Shown piece after piece: positions 19,403 through 27,488 of a stretch of 64,000 nucleotides of DNA. A model generated the notes under the pieces. The model was not told the DNA's origin, ran no database searches, and saw only the letters and a list, made by a program, of their open reading frames with translations. Position 1 is the stretch's first letter, and each line of letters starts with the position of its first letter. The stretch is taken from contig NZ_CP025624.1 of NCBI RefSeq assembly GCF_002874965.1, positions 4,712,001 through 4,776,000 on the forward strand, given 5' to 3'. A program made the translations under genes and the position numbers. This DNA is from Pseudomonas sp. NC02. GTDB taxonomy: Bacteria; Pseudomonadota; Gammaproteobacteria; Pseudomonadales; Pseudomonadaceae.

Positions 19403-20575
19403 TCACCCCAGCCGCCGATACCCCAGCACCGCCGCCCCAAGCACCACCGCACCCGCCGCCAGCGCCACCCAGAACCCGCTGGGTGCGCCGAAGCGGTCGA
19501 TCATCCAGCCGGAGCTGGCAGCACCAATGGCCACGCCGATGCTCAGGCCGGTGATCAGCCAGGTCATGCCTTCGGTCAAGCGGCTGGGCGGAACGATTTG
19601 TTCCACCAGGGCCATGGACACGATCAGGGTCGGGGCGAAGAACAGGCCGGAGATGAAGATCGCGGCTGCCAACCCCGGAATATTCGTCACCAGCAACAAC
19701 GGCAGCGTGGTCACGGCGGTGGCCACGCCGCAGTACAAGAACTGGCGCGGCAGCGGTGCTTTCAACTTGAGCGCACCGAACGCCAGCCCGGCCAGGCACG
19801 AACCGATGGCGTATACCGACAGTACAATGCTCGCCGCGGCGGGCTGGCCCTGATGCTGGGCGAACGCGACACTGACCACATCCACCACCCCAACGATGAT
19901 ACCCATGGCCATCAACAGCACCATCAGGATCAACACCGAGGGCGAGGCGATCAGCCAACGGCCGTGCTCGGCGTGATGTTCATGCACCGGTGGCTCGGTC
20001 TGGCGTTGCAGCACAAAGGCGGTCACGCCCACTGCCAGAAACAGCGCGGCAATCAACGGCCCCGCTTCGGGGAACAGCAGCACGCACAGACCCACCGAGA
20101 CCGGCGGGCCAATAATGAACACCACCTCGTCGAGCACCGACTCCAGGGCAAACGCCGTTTGCAGTTTGGGCTGGCCGCGATACAGCTCGGTCCAGCGCGC
20201 CCGCACCATGGCCGACATGTTGGGCATGCAGCCGGCCAGGGCGGCAAAGACGAACAGCGTCCACGTTGGCGCCTGCACCCGGGTGCAGAGCAACAGCAGC
20301 AGCAGCGCGCCGCCGCCGATGGACGCGGCCACCGGCAACACCCGGCCCTGGCCATAACGGTCCACCAACCGTGAGACCTGGGGCGCGCAAAACGCGGTGG
20401 CCAGGGCGAAGGTAGCGGTCACCGCACCGGCCAAACCGTAACCGCCGTGCACTTGCGACAGCATGGTGATCAAGCCGATCCCGGTCATGGAGATCGGCAT
20501 GCGGGCCAGCATGCCCGCCAATACAAAAGCCCTGGAACCTGGCGCCTGGAACAGCTCGGCGTAGGGGTTTGCCAT
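19403..20575 (-). CDS. MFS transporter (DHA1-like drug/metabolite efflux)
   Basis: 390 residues with about 12 hydrophobic segments and typical MFS loop glycines (RFGAPSGFW near the C-terminus, RLVDRYGQGRVL after TM2). ATG 20575 has AGGAAGAGG upstream; a longer reading frame to 20671 runs through the operators and is not believed. It is divergent from the TetR-type gene at 20710, with two identical-type palindromes between them, so it is almost certainly the TetR target. The substrate cannot be told from the sequence; efflux of a toxic compound that is also the TetR ligand is the usual pattern. Confidence 0.85.
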   Translation of the reverse strand: MANPYAELFQAPGSRAFVLAGMLARMPISMTGIGLITMLSQVHGGYGLAGAVTATFALATAFCAPQVSRLVDRYGQGRVLPVAASIGGGALLLLLLCTRVQAPTWTLFVFAALAGCMPNMSAMVRARWTELYRGQPKLQTAFALESVLDEVVFIIGPPVSVGLCVLLFPEAGPLIAALFLAVGVTAFVLQRQTEPPVHEHHAEHGRWLIASPSVLILMVLLMAMGIIVGVVDVVSVAFAQHQGQPAAASIVLSVYAIGSCLAGLAFGALKLKAPLPRQFLYCGVATAVTTLPLLLVTNIPGLAAAIFISGLFFAPTLIVSMALVEQIVPPSRLTEGMTWLITGLSIGVAIGAASSGWMIDRFGAPSGFWVALAAGAVVLGAAVLGYRRLG

Positions 20576-20635
20576 GGTGTGTAACCTCTTCCTGAGCGCC
20601 CTGAAACTTGCTATTCGAGGTTTTCGGGGCAAAAT

Positions 20636-20684
20636 ACATACGGTGCGTATGTGACAAATCATGCGTAACATACGCGTCGTATGT
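20636..20684. promoter_or_regulatory. Twin palindromic operators of the TetR/MFS pair
   Basis: Two perfect 17-bp palindromes of the form ACATACG-N3-CGTATGT occupy 20636-20652 and 20668-20684, 32 bp centre to centre (three helical turns). They lie between the divergent MFS and TetR genes. They are the obvious binding sites for the TetR-family protein encoded at 20710. Confidence 0.8.
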
Positions 20685-20709
20685 CAATCACCTATTGTGA
20701 GCCTTACCC

Positions 20710-21294
20710 ATGAGCCGAGCCCGTGCCGACATGATCGAAGACACCCGCGCCCGCCTGATCGCCAGCGCCCGCCAGGCCTTCGCCACACAAGGCTACGCCC
20801 AGACGTCGATGGACGATTTCACCGCTCGCGCCGGCCTGACCCGGGGTGCGTTGTACCATCATTTTGGCGACAAGAAAGGCTTGCTCGCGGCAGTGGTTGC
20901 GCAGCTCGACGGTGAAATGGACGCGAGCCTGCAGCGTATCTCGGAGCAGGCGGTTGATCCTTGGGAAGGGTTTTGCGAGCGCTGCCGGATTTATTTGCGT
21001 ATGGCTCAGGATCCCGAGGTCCAGCGCATTGTGCTGCAAGATGCGCCGGCGGTGCTGGGTGCCACCGACCAGCAGCAATGCGTGGACTCGCTGCGCCAGC
21101 TGCTTGATGACTTGATGCAGGCGGACCTAGTCGAGCAGGCGTGCAGCCAGGCGCTAGCGAGGCTGATCAATGGCAGCCTGGTAAGCGCATCGCTGTGGAT
21201 CGCCCAGGATGAACACCCGGGCGAGCGGTTGGAAGAAGCCTTGCAGGGGCTGGAGTTGTTATTGCGTGGTTTGAAGCCTAATGCCGTTCGCTGA
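20710..21294 (+). CDS. TetR/AcrR family transcriptional repressor
   Basis: 194 residues. The N-terminal helix-turn-helix is textbook TetR (TRARLIASARQAFATQGY, then MDDFTARAGLTRGALYHHFGDKKGLL, about residues 11-58), followed by an all-helical ligand-binding domain of usual length. It starts 26 bp after the second palindromic operator. It is divergent from the MFS transporter it presumably represses, and autoregulation is likely. The ligand is unknown. Confidence 0.88.
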   Translation: MSRARADMIEDTRARLIASARQAFATQGYAQTSMDDFTARAGLTRGALYHHFGDKKGLLAAVVAQLDGEMDASLQRISEQAVDPWEGFCERCRIYLRMAQDPEVQRIVLQDAPAVLGATDQQQCVDSLRQLLDDLMQADLVEQACSQALARLINGSLVSASLWIAQDEHPGERLEEALQGLELLLRGLKPNAVR

Positions 21295-21362
21295 ACGAGT
21301 GCGGTCGGGGTTTTCAGGATCAGATGGGGTACATATCCGTTATTCAGGTAACTCTGCTTTTC

Positions 21363-21449
21363 TGTGGGAGCTGGCTTGCCTGCGATGCAGACAACTCGGT
21401 ACATCAGGCACACCCAGTTGATGCCATCGCAGGCAAGCCAGCTCCCACA
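21363..21449. repeat. REPIN (paired REP palindrome, GTGGGAGCTGGCTTGCC type)
   Basis: A perfect 25-bp inverted repeat, 21363-21387 against 21425-21449, separated by 37 bp. It lies between the tetR gene and the convergent emrB-like gene, a typical intergenic place for fluorescens-group REPINs. It may also act as a transcription terminator or mRNA stabiliser. The rest of the gap (to 21591) holds short TTGATCT reiterations and no gene. Confidence 0.85.
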
Positions 21450-21591
21450 TTGAACCGTGCCCGCTTTTGATTTTGCTGTTGCTCTTCAACACTCAAGCCG
21501 GCCGGTAGTCCGCTGTGCTCTTGATCTGCTTTTGATCTTGATCTTGGGCGCCCCGTTATTGCGCTCACTTGAATCACCCACAGCACTGCCC

Positions 21592-23103
21592 CTAGATACG
21601 CCGCAACATCAACGCCGCCACCCCACACGCCGCCAACGCCACGCACGCCAGAAAGAACGCATCACTGTAAGCCATCAAAAACGCCTGATGACGAACACTC
21701 TGGTCCAGCAGGTTCAGCACCACCTGATGTTCCGGCAATTGATCCTGCAGCACTCCGCCACCGGGAAGCTGCTGTTGCAAGGCCGGGTCAAACAGCGTCA
21801 CCGACTCGCCAATACGCGCCGAATGCACCCGCTCGCGCACCACCACCAATTGCGCCAGCAGCGCCGTGCCAACCGCGCCCCCCAGGTTGCGCAGCATCGA
21901 GAACACCGCCGACGCCGACCCCGCCTGCGCCTTGGCCAGGCCGTGCACCGCCAGCACCGACAACGCCACCATGATCAGCGGCTGGCCCATGCCGCGCACC
22001 ACGATCGAGGGCACGATCACATTGCTGGCGCTGTCCGCCGACAAGTGCGCACCCATCCAGCAGCCCAAAGCCATGATCGCGAACCCCGAGGCCACCAGCA
22101 TTTTGGCGCTGACCCACTTCATCAGGCGCGGCAAAAACGGCGCCATGATCAGTTGCACCAGACCATACGCGATCAAGCTCACGCCAATTTCGCTGGCGTT
22201 GTAGTGCTGCAATTGCGACAGGTAGTTGGGCACCAGGAACACCAGGCCATAGGTACTGGCGCCGAAGATAAACATCGCCACGCTGGCCACCCCAAAGTTG
22301 TAGTGGCCCAACAGTCGCAGGTTGATAAAGGCGTGCGCGCCCCATAATTGCCGGGCAACGAAGCCGATCAGGCCCACCACCGCCAGCAGTGTCATCCACA
22401 CGATAAAGGGCGAGCCGAACCAGTCCTTGCGCCCGCCCTCCTCCAGCACGATCTGCAACGCACCCAGGCCCAGCACCATGCAGCCGATACCCAGCCAGTC
22501 GCCCTGGCGCAGCAGGCCCAACTGCATCGGCTGGCGGTCAATGGACCAGGCCACCGCCGCCAGCAACGCGATCCCCGGGAACAGTTGCAGGTAGAAGATC
22601 CAGCGCCAGGAATACGCATCGGTCAGCCAGCCGCCAATCGACGGCCCGGCGGCCTGGGCCACACTGTTGGCCAGGCTGAACAAGGCCATGCCCAGCGGGA
22701 TCTTGCTGGGCGGCAGCTCGGTGATGATCAGTTGGAATGACAAGGGAATCAGCACCGCCCCGGCCGCGCCCTGCACCACCCGGATCAGGATCATCACTTG
22801 CAGGTTGGGCGACAGCGAACACGCCACCGAGGCCACCAGGAATATCCCCGAGCCCCACAACATCACCCGGCGCAGGGAAAACACCTGCACCAGCCACGCG
22901 GTGAGGGGAATCATGATGATCTCCGCCACCAGGTAAGCGGTGGAAATCCACGAACCCTCCTCAAACGTCGCGCCCAGTGCACCTTCGATTTCCGGCAGTG
23001 CGGCGCTGGTGACGTGCACGTTCATCCCGGCCATGAAGCAGCCGAACAGCCCGCCGATCACCGCGACCCAGGCGCGAAACGGCACACGCCCTTCAGCCTC
23101 CAT
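21592..23103 (-). CDS. DHA2-family MFS drug efflux pump (EmrB-like inner-membrane component)
   Basis: 503 residues, about 14 transmembrane segments. It carries the DHA2/EmrB opening (FRAWVAVIGGLFGCFMAGMNVHVTSAALPEIEGAL) and motif-A and motif-C-like stretches (FSLRRVMLWG, GAAGAVLIPLSFQLI). ATG 23103 has GGAG upstream and lies inside the end of the HlyD gene (11-nt overlap). It is the last gene of an OMF-HlyD-MFS operon and should form a tripartite proton-driven pump spanning both membranes. The substrate is unknown. An in-frame upstream start at 23148 would deepen the overlap and is less likely. Confidence 0.88.
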   Translation of the reverse strand: MEAEGRVPFRAWVAVIGGLFGCFMAGMNVHVTSAALPEIEGALGATFEEGSWISTAYLVAEIIMIPLTAWLVQVFSLRRVMLWGSGIFLVASVACSLSPNLQVMILIRVVQGAAGAVLIPLSFQLIITELPPSKIPLGMALFSLANSVAQAAGPSIGGWLTDAYSWRWIFYLQLFPGIALLAAVAWSIDRQPMQLGLLRQGDWLGIGCMVLGLGALQIVLEEGGRKDWFGSPFIVWMTLLAVVGLIGFVARQLWGAHAFINLRLLGHYNFGVASVAMFIFGASTYGLVFLVPNYLSQLQHYNASEIGVSLIAYGLVQLIMAPFLPRLMKWVSAKMLVASGFAIMALGCWMGAHLSADSASNVIVPSIVVRGMGQPLIMVALSVLAVHGLAKAQAGSASAVFSMLRNLGGAVGTALLAQLVVVRERVHSARIGESVTLFDPALQQQLPGGGVLQDQLPEHQVVLNLLDQSVRHQAFLMAYSDAFFLACVALAACGVAALMLRRI

Positions 23104-24223
23104 GGACGTGCTCCTGGCTGGCGGCAGGGCGGGTATCAACCGTGGCAATCACCGACATGCCCGGCAGCACCCGCGACTCACCGGGTTCCAGGCGAATCTT
23201 TACCGGAAACCGCTGGACGATCTTGGTGAAGTTGCCGGTGGCGTTGTCCGGCGGCAACAGCGCGAACACGGCACCAGAGCCGGGGGCGATGCTTTCCACT
23301 TTGCCGTGCCAATGTGCGCCGGCAAAACTGTCCACCGCGATTTCCACCGACTGCCCCGGCGCCATGTGCTGCAACTGGGTTTCCTTGTAGTTGGCAATCA
23401 CATAGGCCTGCTCCACCGGCACCACCGCCAACAGCGGCAGGCCGGGCATCACGTATTGCTGGCGCCGGACCTTGCGCTGGCCCACCACGCCATCAAAAGG
23501 CGCGCGGATCTCGGTGTCCTTCAACGCATTGCGGGCCAGCGCGAGGTTGGCCTGGGCCTCGCCGATGCGTGCCTGATGCTCGACGATTTGCGCCTGCGCC
23601 TGTTGCCGGCGCGCCTGCAAGACCTGCAACTGCGCCTGCTGCCGCGCGACCTGGGCGCTCGCCTGGGCCAGGGCCGCCTGGGCCTTGGCCTGGCTGGCGC
23701 TGACGGTTTCCAGGTGCTGGGCGCTGGCCACCTGTTGCGCGACCAATTCACGATAACGCTGGTAATCGAGCCGCGCGCGCCGGGCTTCGGCCTCGCCACT
23801 GCTCAGTTCCGCCCGGGCCTGGGCGATGCGTTGCTGTTGCTCGCCCATTTGCGCGTCGAGGGTTTGCACCGATGCCTGCTGTGCGCTCGCTGCTGCTTGC
23901 GCCTGTTGCAGTTGCGCCTGGGCGCTGTTCAGACGCTCGGTGAAATCCCGCTCATCGATACGCACCAGCACATCCCCGGCCTTGACCGGCTGGTTATCTT
24001 CCACCAGCACCTGGGCTACATACCCGGCAATTCGCGGGCTGATAGCGACCCAATCAGCGCGCACATAGGCATCGTCGGTTTCTTCAAGAAAACGCCCCCA
24101 TTGCCACCAGTACCCGGCAAAGGTTGCCAGCCCCACCAGCGTCGCGAGGGAAGCCGTGGTCACCAGGGCGCGACGATGACGTTGCATAACGGTCAGGCGA
24201 ATGGGTTCAACAGCCTGGTTCAT
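23093..24223 (-). CDS. HlyD/EmrA-family periplasmic adaptor protein
   Basis: 376 residues. One N-terminal membrane segment (about residues 20-45), a first lipoyl half-motif (AYVRADWVAISPRIAGYVAQVLVEDNQPVKAGD), a long Gln/Ala-rich coiled coil (about 85-210), then the second lipoyl half and beta-barrel (IRAPFDGVVGQRKVRRQQYV). This is the membrane-fusion adaptor joining the DHA2 pump to the outer-membrane factor. Its ATG at 24223 overlaps the stop of the outer-membrane factor gene (ATGA). Confidence 0.9.
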   Translation of the reverse strand: MNQAVEPIRLTVMQRHRRALVTTASLATLVGLATFAGYWWQWGRFLEETDDAYVRADWVAISPRIAGYVAQVLVEDNQPVKAGDVLVRIDERDFTERLNSAQAQLQQAQAAASAQQASVQTLDAQMGEQQQRIAQARAELSSGEAEARRARLDYQRYRELVAQQVASAQHLETVSASQAKAQAALAQASAQVARQQAQLQVLQARRQQAQAQIVEHQARIGEAQANLALARNALKDTEIRAPFDGVVGQRKVRRQQYVMPGLPLLAVVPVEQAYVIANYKETQLQHMAPGQSVEIAVDSFAGAHWHGKVESIAPGSGAVFALLPPDNATGNFTKIVQRFPVKIRLEPGESRVLPGMSVIATVDTRPAASQEHVHGG

Positions 24224-25668
24224 GGTTTGGCTCCATTGACAGCGACAGATAAGGGGGCGGTTGGATCGTCACGCTGCCAGCCGCCACCGAGGGCCTGGAA
24301 CAGGTCGATCTGGCGGTTGATCAAGCGCAGGTCGGACTCGGCCACGCGGGCTTCAAGGCCCACCAGGCTGCGTTCGCTGTCCAGCAGTTGCAGGGCATCC
24401 AGCGCGCCGGAATGGTAGCCGCGGGAGGCCAGGTCGAAGGCGCGGCGGTTGTTGTCCAGGGCGGCGGCCAGGGCCTGCCCACGCTGCTGTTCGCCCTGGT
24501 ACAGGGCCATGGCCTGCTCCACCTGCTTCAGTGCGTTGAGCACCGTACCGTCAAACCGTGCCAGGGCCTGGCGCGCTTCGGCCTGGCTCTGCCTGACCCG
24601 CGCCTGGGCGACCTGCCGGTTGGGAAAGCGCCAGGACACCAGCGGCCCGACGGAATACACCGTGGCGTAGCGGTCCCCGAGTTTGCCCAGGCTGCTGGCG
24701 GACGAACCGAGCATCGCGCCGAAGGTGATCCGCGGGTAAAGCTCGGCGCGGGACAGGCCCACCGTCAAGGTGGCTGCGCGCAATTGCCCTTCGGCGCGGC
24801 GGATGTCCGGCCGCCGTTGCAGCAGTGCCCAACCCTCGCCCACCGGCAAAGGCGCCTGCAACTGCGGGGCCTGGGTACAGCTGCGTGGCGTGACCTGCTC
24901 CGGCGGCAACCCGCTGAGCACGGCCAACTCATACAGCGCGCTGCTGCGCCGGGCCGTGAACATCGGCAACGGTGCCCGGGTTTCTTCCAGCAACCCTTGC
25001 AGGCGCGCCAGGTCGAGTTGCGTGGCCGCGCCGGCCTTTTGCAGCTTCTGCGTGACCGCGACGCTCTGCTCCAACAACTGCACCGAGTGCGCCTGCACCT
25101 GTTCGCGCACACCATAGACGCAGGCCTGGGCATAGGCGCGGGCCGTCTGCGCGGCCACCGTCACCCGCAGCTCATCCTCCAGCGCCCGCGCCACCTGGGC
25201 ATCCGCCCGTGCCGCAGCGATGCGATAACGCACCTCGCCCCACAAATCGAGGGTGTAGCTCAGGGAAAACTCAGGGGTGTGGCTCCATTCGGCACCGGCA
25301 TGACGGTTAGTCGCCTGGGCCAGCGTCTGGTCATCGCGGCTGCGACCGTAGGCCAGGCCATAGTCCAGGGAAGTCGACGGCAGGCGCTCGCCGTCTGCCT
25401 GTTCCAGCTGCGCCAGCAACGCATCGACATGGGCGGCGGCGGCTTCGAGGTCTTTGTTCTGGTGCAGGGCCCGAGCCACCAGGGCGTCCAGTTGCGGGTC
25501 GCGGTACAGCTGCCACCAACGGGCGGGCAACGCCTCGGCCGACTCGGCGAAGAGCCGCGGTGCAGGCTGCGCCGTGACGGTCGACGGTTGACCGGGCACA
25601 CCAGTGCACCCGGCCAGCACACTCAACAGGGCGATGGGCATCCATGGGTGAAAAGAAGGGCTGTGCAT
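24220..25668 (-). CDS. NodT-family outer-membrane efflux lipoprotein (OMF)
   Basis: 482 residues with a lipoprotein signal (IALLSVLAGC, Cys near residue 21) and the two outer-membrane efflux repeats. Typical stretches are WWQLYRDPQLDALVARALHQNKDLEAAAA and RRPDIRRAEGQLRAATLTVGLSRAELYPRI. It is the TolC-like channel of the pump and the first gene of the operon, downstream of an AraC-type regulator on the same strand. ATG 25668 is chosen; GTG 25671 directly before it is an alternative. An 8-bp inverted repeat sits 3 nt upstream of the start. Confidence 0.88.
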   Translation of the reverse strand: MHSPSFHPWMPIALLSVLAGCTGVPGQPSTVTAQPAPRLFAESAEALPARWWQLYRDPQLDALVARALHQNKDLEAAAAHVDALLAQLEQADGERLPSTSLDYGLAYGRSRDDQTLAQATNRHAGAEWSHTPEFSLSYTLDLWGEVRYRIAAARADAQVARALEDELRVTVAAQTARAYAQACVYGVREQVQAHSVQLLEQSVAVTQKLQKAGAATQLDLARLQGLLEETRAPLPMFTARRSSALYELAVLSGLPPEQVTPRSCTQAPQLQAPLPVGEGWALLQRRPDIRRAEGQLRAATLTVGLSRAELYPRITFGAMLGSSASSLGKLGDRYATVYSVGPLVSWRFPNRQVAQARVRQSQAEARQALARFDGTVLNALKQVEQAMALYQGEQQRGQALAAALDNNRRAFDLASRGYHSGALDALQLLDSERSLVGLEARVAESDLRLINRQIDLFQALGGGWQRDDPTAPLSVAVNGAKP

Positions 25669-25670
25669 CA

Positions 25671-25696
25671 CAAGGCTCGCTCAAGAAGGAGCCTTG
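25671..25696. promoter_or_regulatory. Inverted repeat abutting the OMF start codon
   Basis: CAAGGCTC (25671-25678) and GAGCCTTG (25689-25696) are perfectly complementary with a 10-nt loop. In the mRNA of the efflux operon this would form a hairpin ending at the start codon, or in DNA a regulator site. Function is inferred only from position. Confidence 0.4.
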
Positions 25697-25714
25697 CAGA
25701 TTAGGCAGATGGCC

Positions 25715-25778
25715 TGTCCGATTCGCCCGCGTCAGGGCCATGTATCGTCGCTAAACGGACAATAGCGTTACCTGACGC
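25715..25778. promoter_or_regulatory. Interlaced inverted repeats between the AraC gene and the efflux operon
   Basis: TGTCCG (25715-25720) pairs with CGGACA (25756-25761), and GCGTCAGG (25729-25736) pairs with CCTGACGC (25771-25778). The order is interlaced. The block lies in the 114-bp gap between the AraC-type gene and the operon it probably controls, so it is the natural place to look for the regulator's binding sites. Confidence 0.4.
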
Positions 25779-25782
25779 AACA

Positions 25783-26526
25783 CTAAACTCCGGGCCGAAA
25801 ATGACTTGGCGGATAACCCAGCGACTTGCGAAACATCGCACTGAACGCACTCGGGCTCTGGTAACCATGCTCCAGCGCCACCTCCAGGATCGACACGCCC
25901 TGGGCCAGCAACTTCAAGCTCAGGGCCAACCGCGCACGCTTGCGCCATTCACCGAAACTCATGCCCAACTCCCGCTGGAACACCCGGCTCAGGGTGCGGG
26001 CGCTCATGTTCAGGCTGTCGGCCCAGGATTCCAGGCTGCTGTCGTCAGAAGGGTTGCGGATGAAATGCGTGCACAGCCTGGCCAGCCGTGCTTCGCCGGG
26101 CACCGGCACGTGCATCGCCACCACCGGCGCGGCGAGCAGTTCCATGCGGATCAACTCGATCATGGCCTGCAGACGCGGGCTGTGGTGCCCGGCAATCTGC
26201 GTGGCGGCGACGATCAGCTCCCGCAGCAATGCCGACACTTCAATCACCTGGCAGGTGCGCCCCAGCCCCGGCTCGGCCTCGGGCATGAGGAACAGCGTGC
26301 GCATATGCACCTCGCCGGCCATGCGGATCTCATGCGGGGTGCCGGCCGGCACCCACAACGCATGCCCGGACGGCACCAGCCAACTGCCCTGGGCGGTGCT
26401 GACCACCATCACCCCGGACACGCCGTGGATCAATTGCGCCTGGGCGTGGCAATGGGGATGCACCACGTCATCGTTGCGGTAGTTGTCGGCGTAGGCTTCA
26501 AGCCACGGGCGGGTTGGGCTGTTCAT
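25783..26526 (-). CDS. AraC-family transcriptional regulator with cupin sensor domain
   Basis: 247 residues. The N-terminal cupin-like sensor domain contains HPHCHAQAQLIHG and the WLVPSGHALWVPAGTPHE motif common in RhaS/YqhC-like regulators. Two helix-turn-helix motifs form the C-terminus (LESWADSLNMSARTLSRVFQ and ILEVALEHGYQSPSAFSAMFRKSLGYPP, about residues 165-245). ATG 26526 is used; an in-frame TTG at 26550 is possible. It lies just upstream of and codirectional with the OMF-HlyD-MFS operon and is the likely activator or repressor of that pump. Confidence 0.87.
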   Translation of the reverse strand: MNSPTRPWLEAYADNYRNDDVVHPHCHAQAQLIHGVSGVMVVSTAQGSWLVPSGHALWVPAGTPHEIRMAGEVHMRTLFLMPEAEPGLGRTCQVIEVSALLRELIVAATQIAGHHSPRLQAMIELIRMELLAAPVVAMHVPVPGEARLARLCTHFIRNPSDDSSLESWADSLNMSARTLSRVFQRELGMSFGEWRKRARLALSLKLLAQGVSILEVALEHGYQSPSAFSAMFRKSLGYPPSHFRPGV

Positions 26527-26687
26527 CGGCTGAGGTCTCGCATCAATCAAGCGTCGATTCTAGCGAAAAGTCCTGTGGCAGAAACGATAGATATAGACAG
26601 CCATCGTCGCATTCCAGACAGCCGGTGAACTTGTGGGCCGCCCCGCCAGTCAGCTAGTTGGGCACTCTGAAAAAGGTTGGGTGGGCA

Positions 26688-27488
26688 ATGCGCATTTCGT
26701 TGGAGCAACAAGTGGCGCTGGTGACTGGCGCCAGTTCCGGAATCGGCGCGGGGGCCGCCAAGGCCCTGGCCGAGGCCGGAGCCGCCGTGGTACTGAACTA
26801 CAACGCCCAGGCGGCGCCGGCTGAAGCACTGGCGGCGCAGATCAACGCCAACGGCGGCCGGGCCATTGCGATTGGCGCCGATGTGTCGCAAGAGGCCGAT
26901 GTGGAGCGCCTGTTTGCCCAGACCCTTGATGCCTTCGGGCACCTGGACATCCTGGTGGCCAACTCGGGCATGCAGAAAGACGCCGCTGCCGTGGACATGA
27001 CCCTCGACGACTGGAACACCGTGATCGGCGTCAACCTCACCGGCCAGTTCCTCTGCGCCCGCGCCGCGTTGCGCATCTTCAACCGCCAGGGCATCCGCGA
27101 AGGTGTTTCCCGGGCCGCCGGGAAGATTATCCACATGAGTTCGGTGCACCAGGTGATTCCCTGGGCCGGGCACGTGAACTACGCCGCGTCCAAGGGCGGC
27201 GTGGAAATGCTGATGCGCACCCTGGCCCAGGAAGTCAGCCAGCAGCGCATCCGCATCAACGGCGTTGCGCCGGGAGCGATCCGCACGGCCATCAACCGCG
27301 CCGCCACCGAAGGCGCGGCCGAAGTGGAACTGCTCAAGTTGATTCCCTATGGCCGCGTGGGTGACGTCGAAGACGTGGCCAACGCGGTGGTGTGGCTGGC
27401 CAGTGATGCCTCCGACTACGTGGTGGGCAGCACCCTGTTCATTGATGGCGGCATGAGCCTTTATCCGGAGTTTCGTGGCAATGGTTGA
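26688..27488 (+). CDS. Short-chain dehydrogenase/reductase (glucose 1-dehydrogenase-like)
   Basis: 266 residues of classical SDR type: cofactor motif TGASSGIGAG (residues 13-22), NNAG-region variant VANSGM, catalytic Ser in HMSSVHQ, and Y-x-x-x-K in NYAASKGG. The C-terminal FIDGGMSL is typical. From memory the closest family is glucose 1-dehydrogenase/3-oxoacyl reductase-like SDRs. ATG 26688 is chosen over the frame opening at 26658. Its last 8 nt overlap the start of the GH15 gene, so the pair is coupled. A role in sugar oxidation together with the glucoamylase is inferred from this coupling only. Confidence 0.85.
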   Translation: MRISLEQQVALVTGASSGIGAGAAKALAEAGAAVVLNYNAQAAPAEALAAQINANGGRAIAIGADVSQEADVERLFAQTLDAFGHLDILVANSGMQKDAAAVDMTLDDWNTVIGVNLTGQFLCARAALRIFNRQGIREGVSRAAGKIIHMSSVHQVIPWAGHVNYAASKGGVEMLMRTLAQEVSQQRIRINGVAPGAIRTAINRAATEGAAEVELLKLIPYGRVGDVEDVANAVVWLASDASDYVVGSTLFIDGGMSLYPEFRGNG

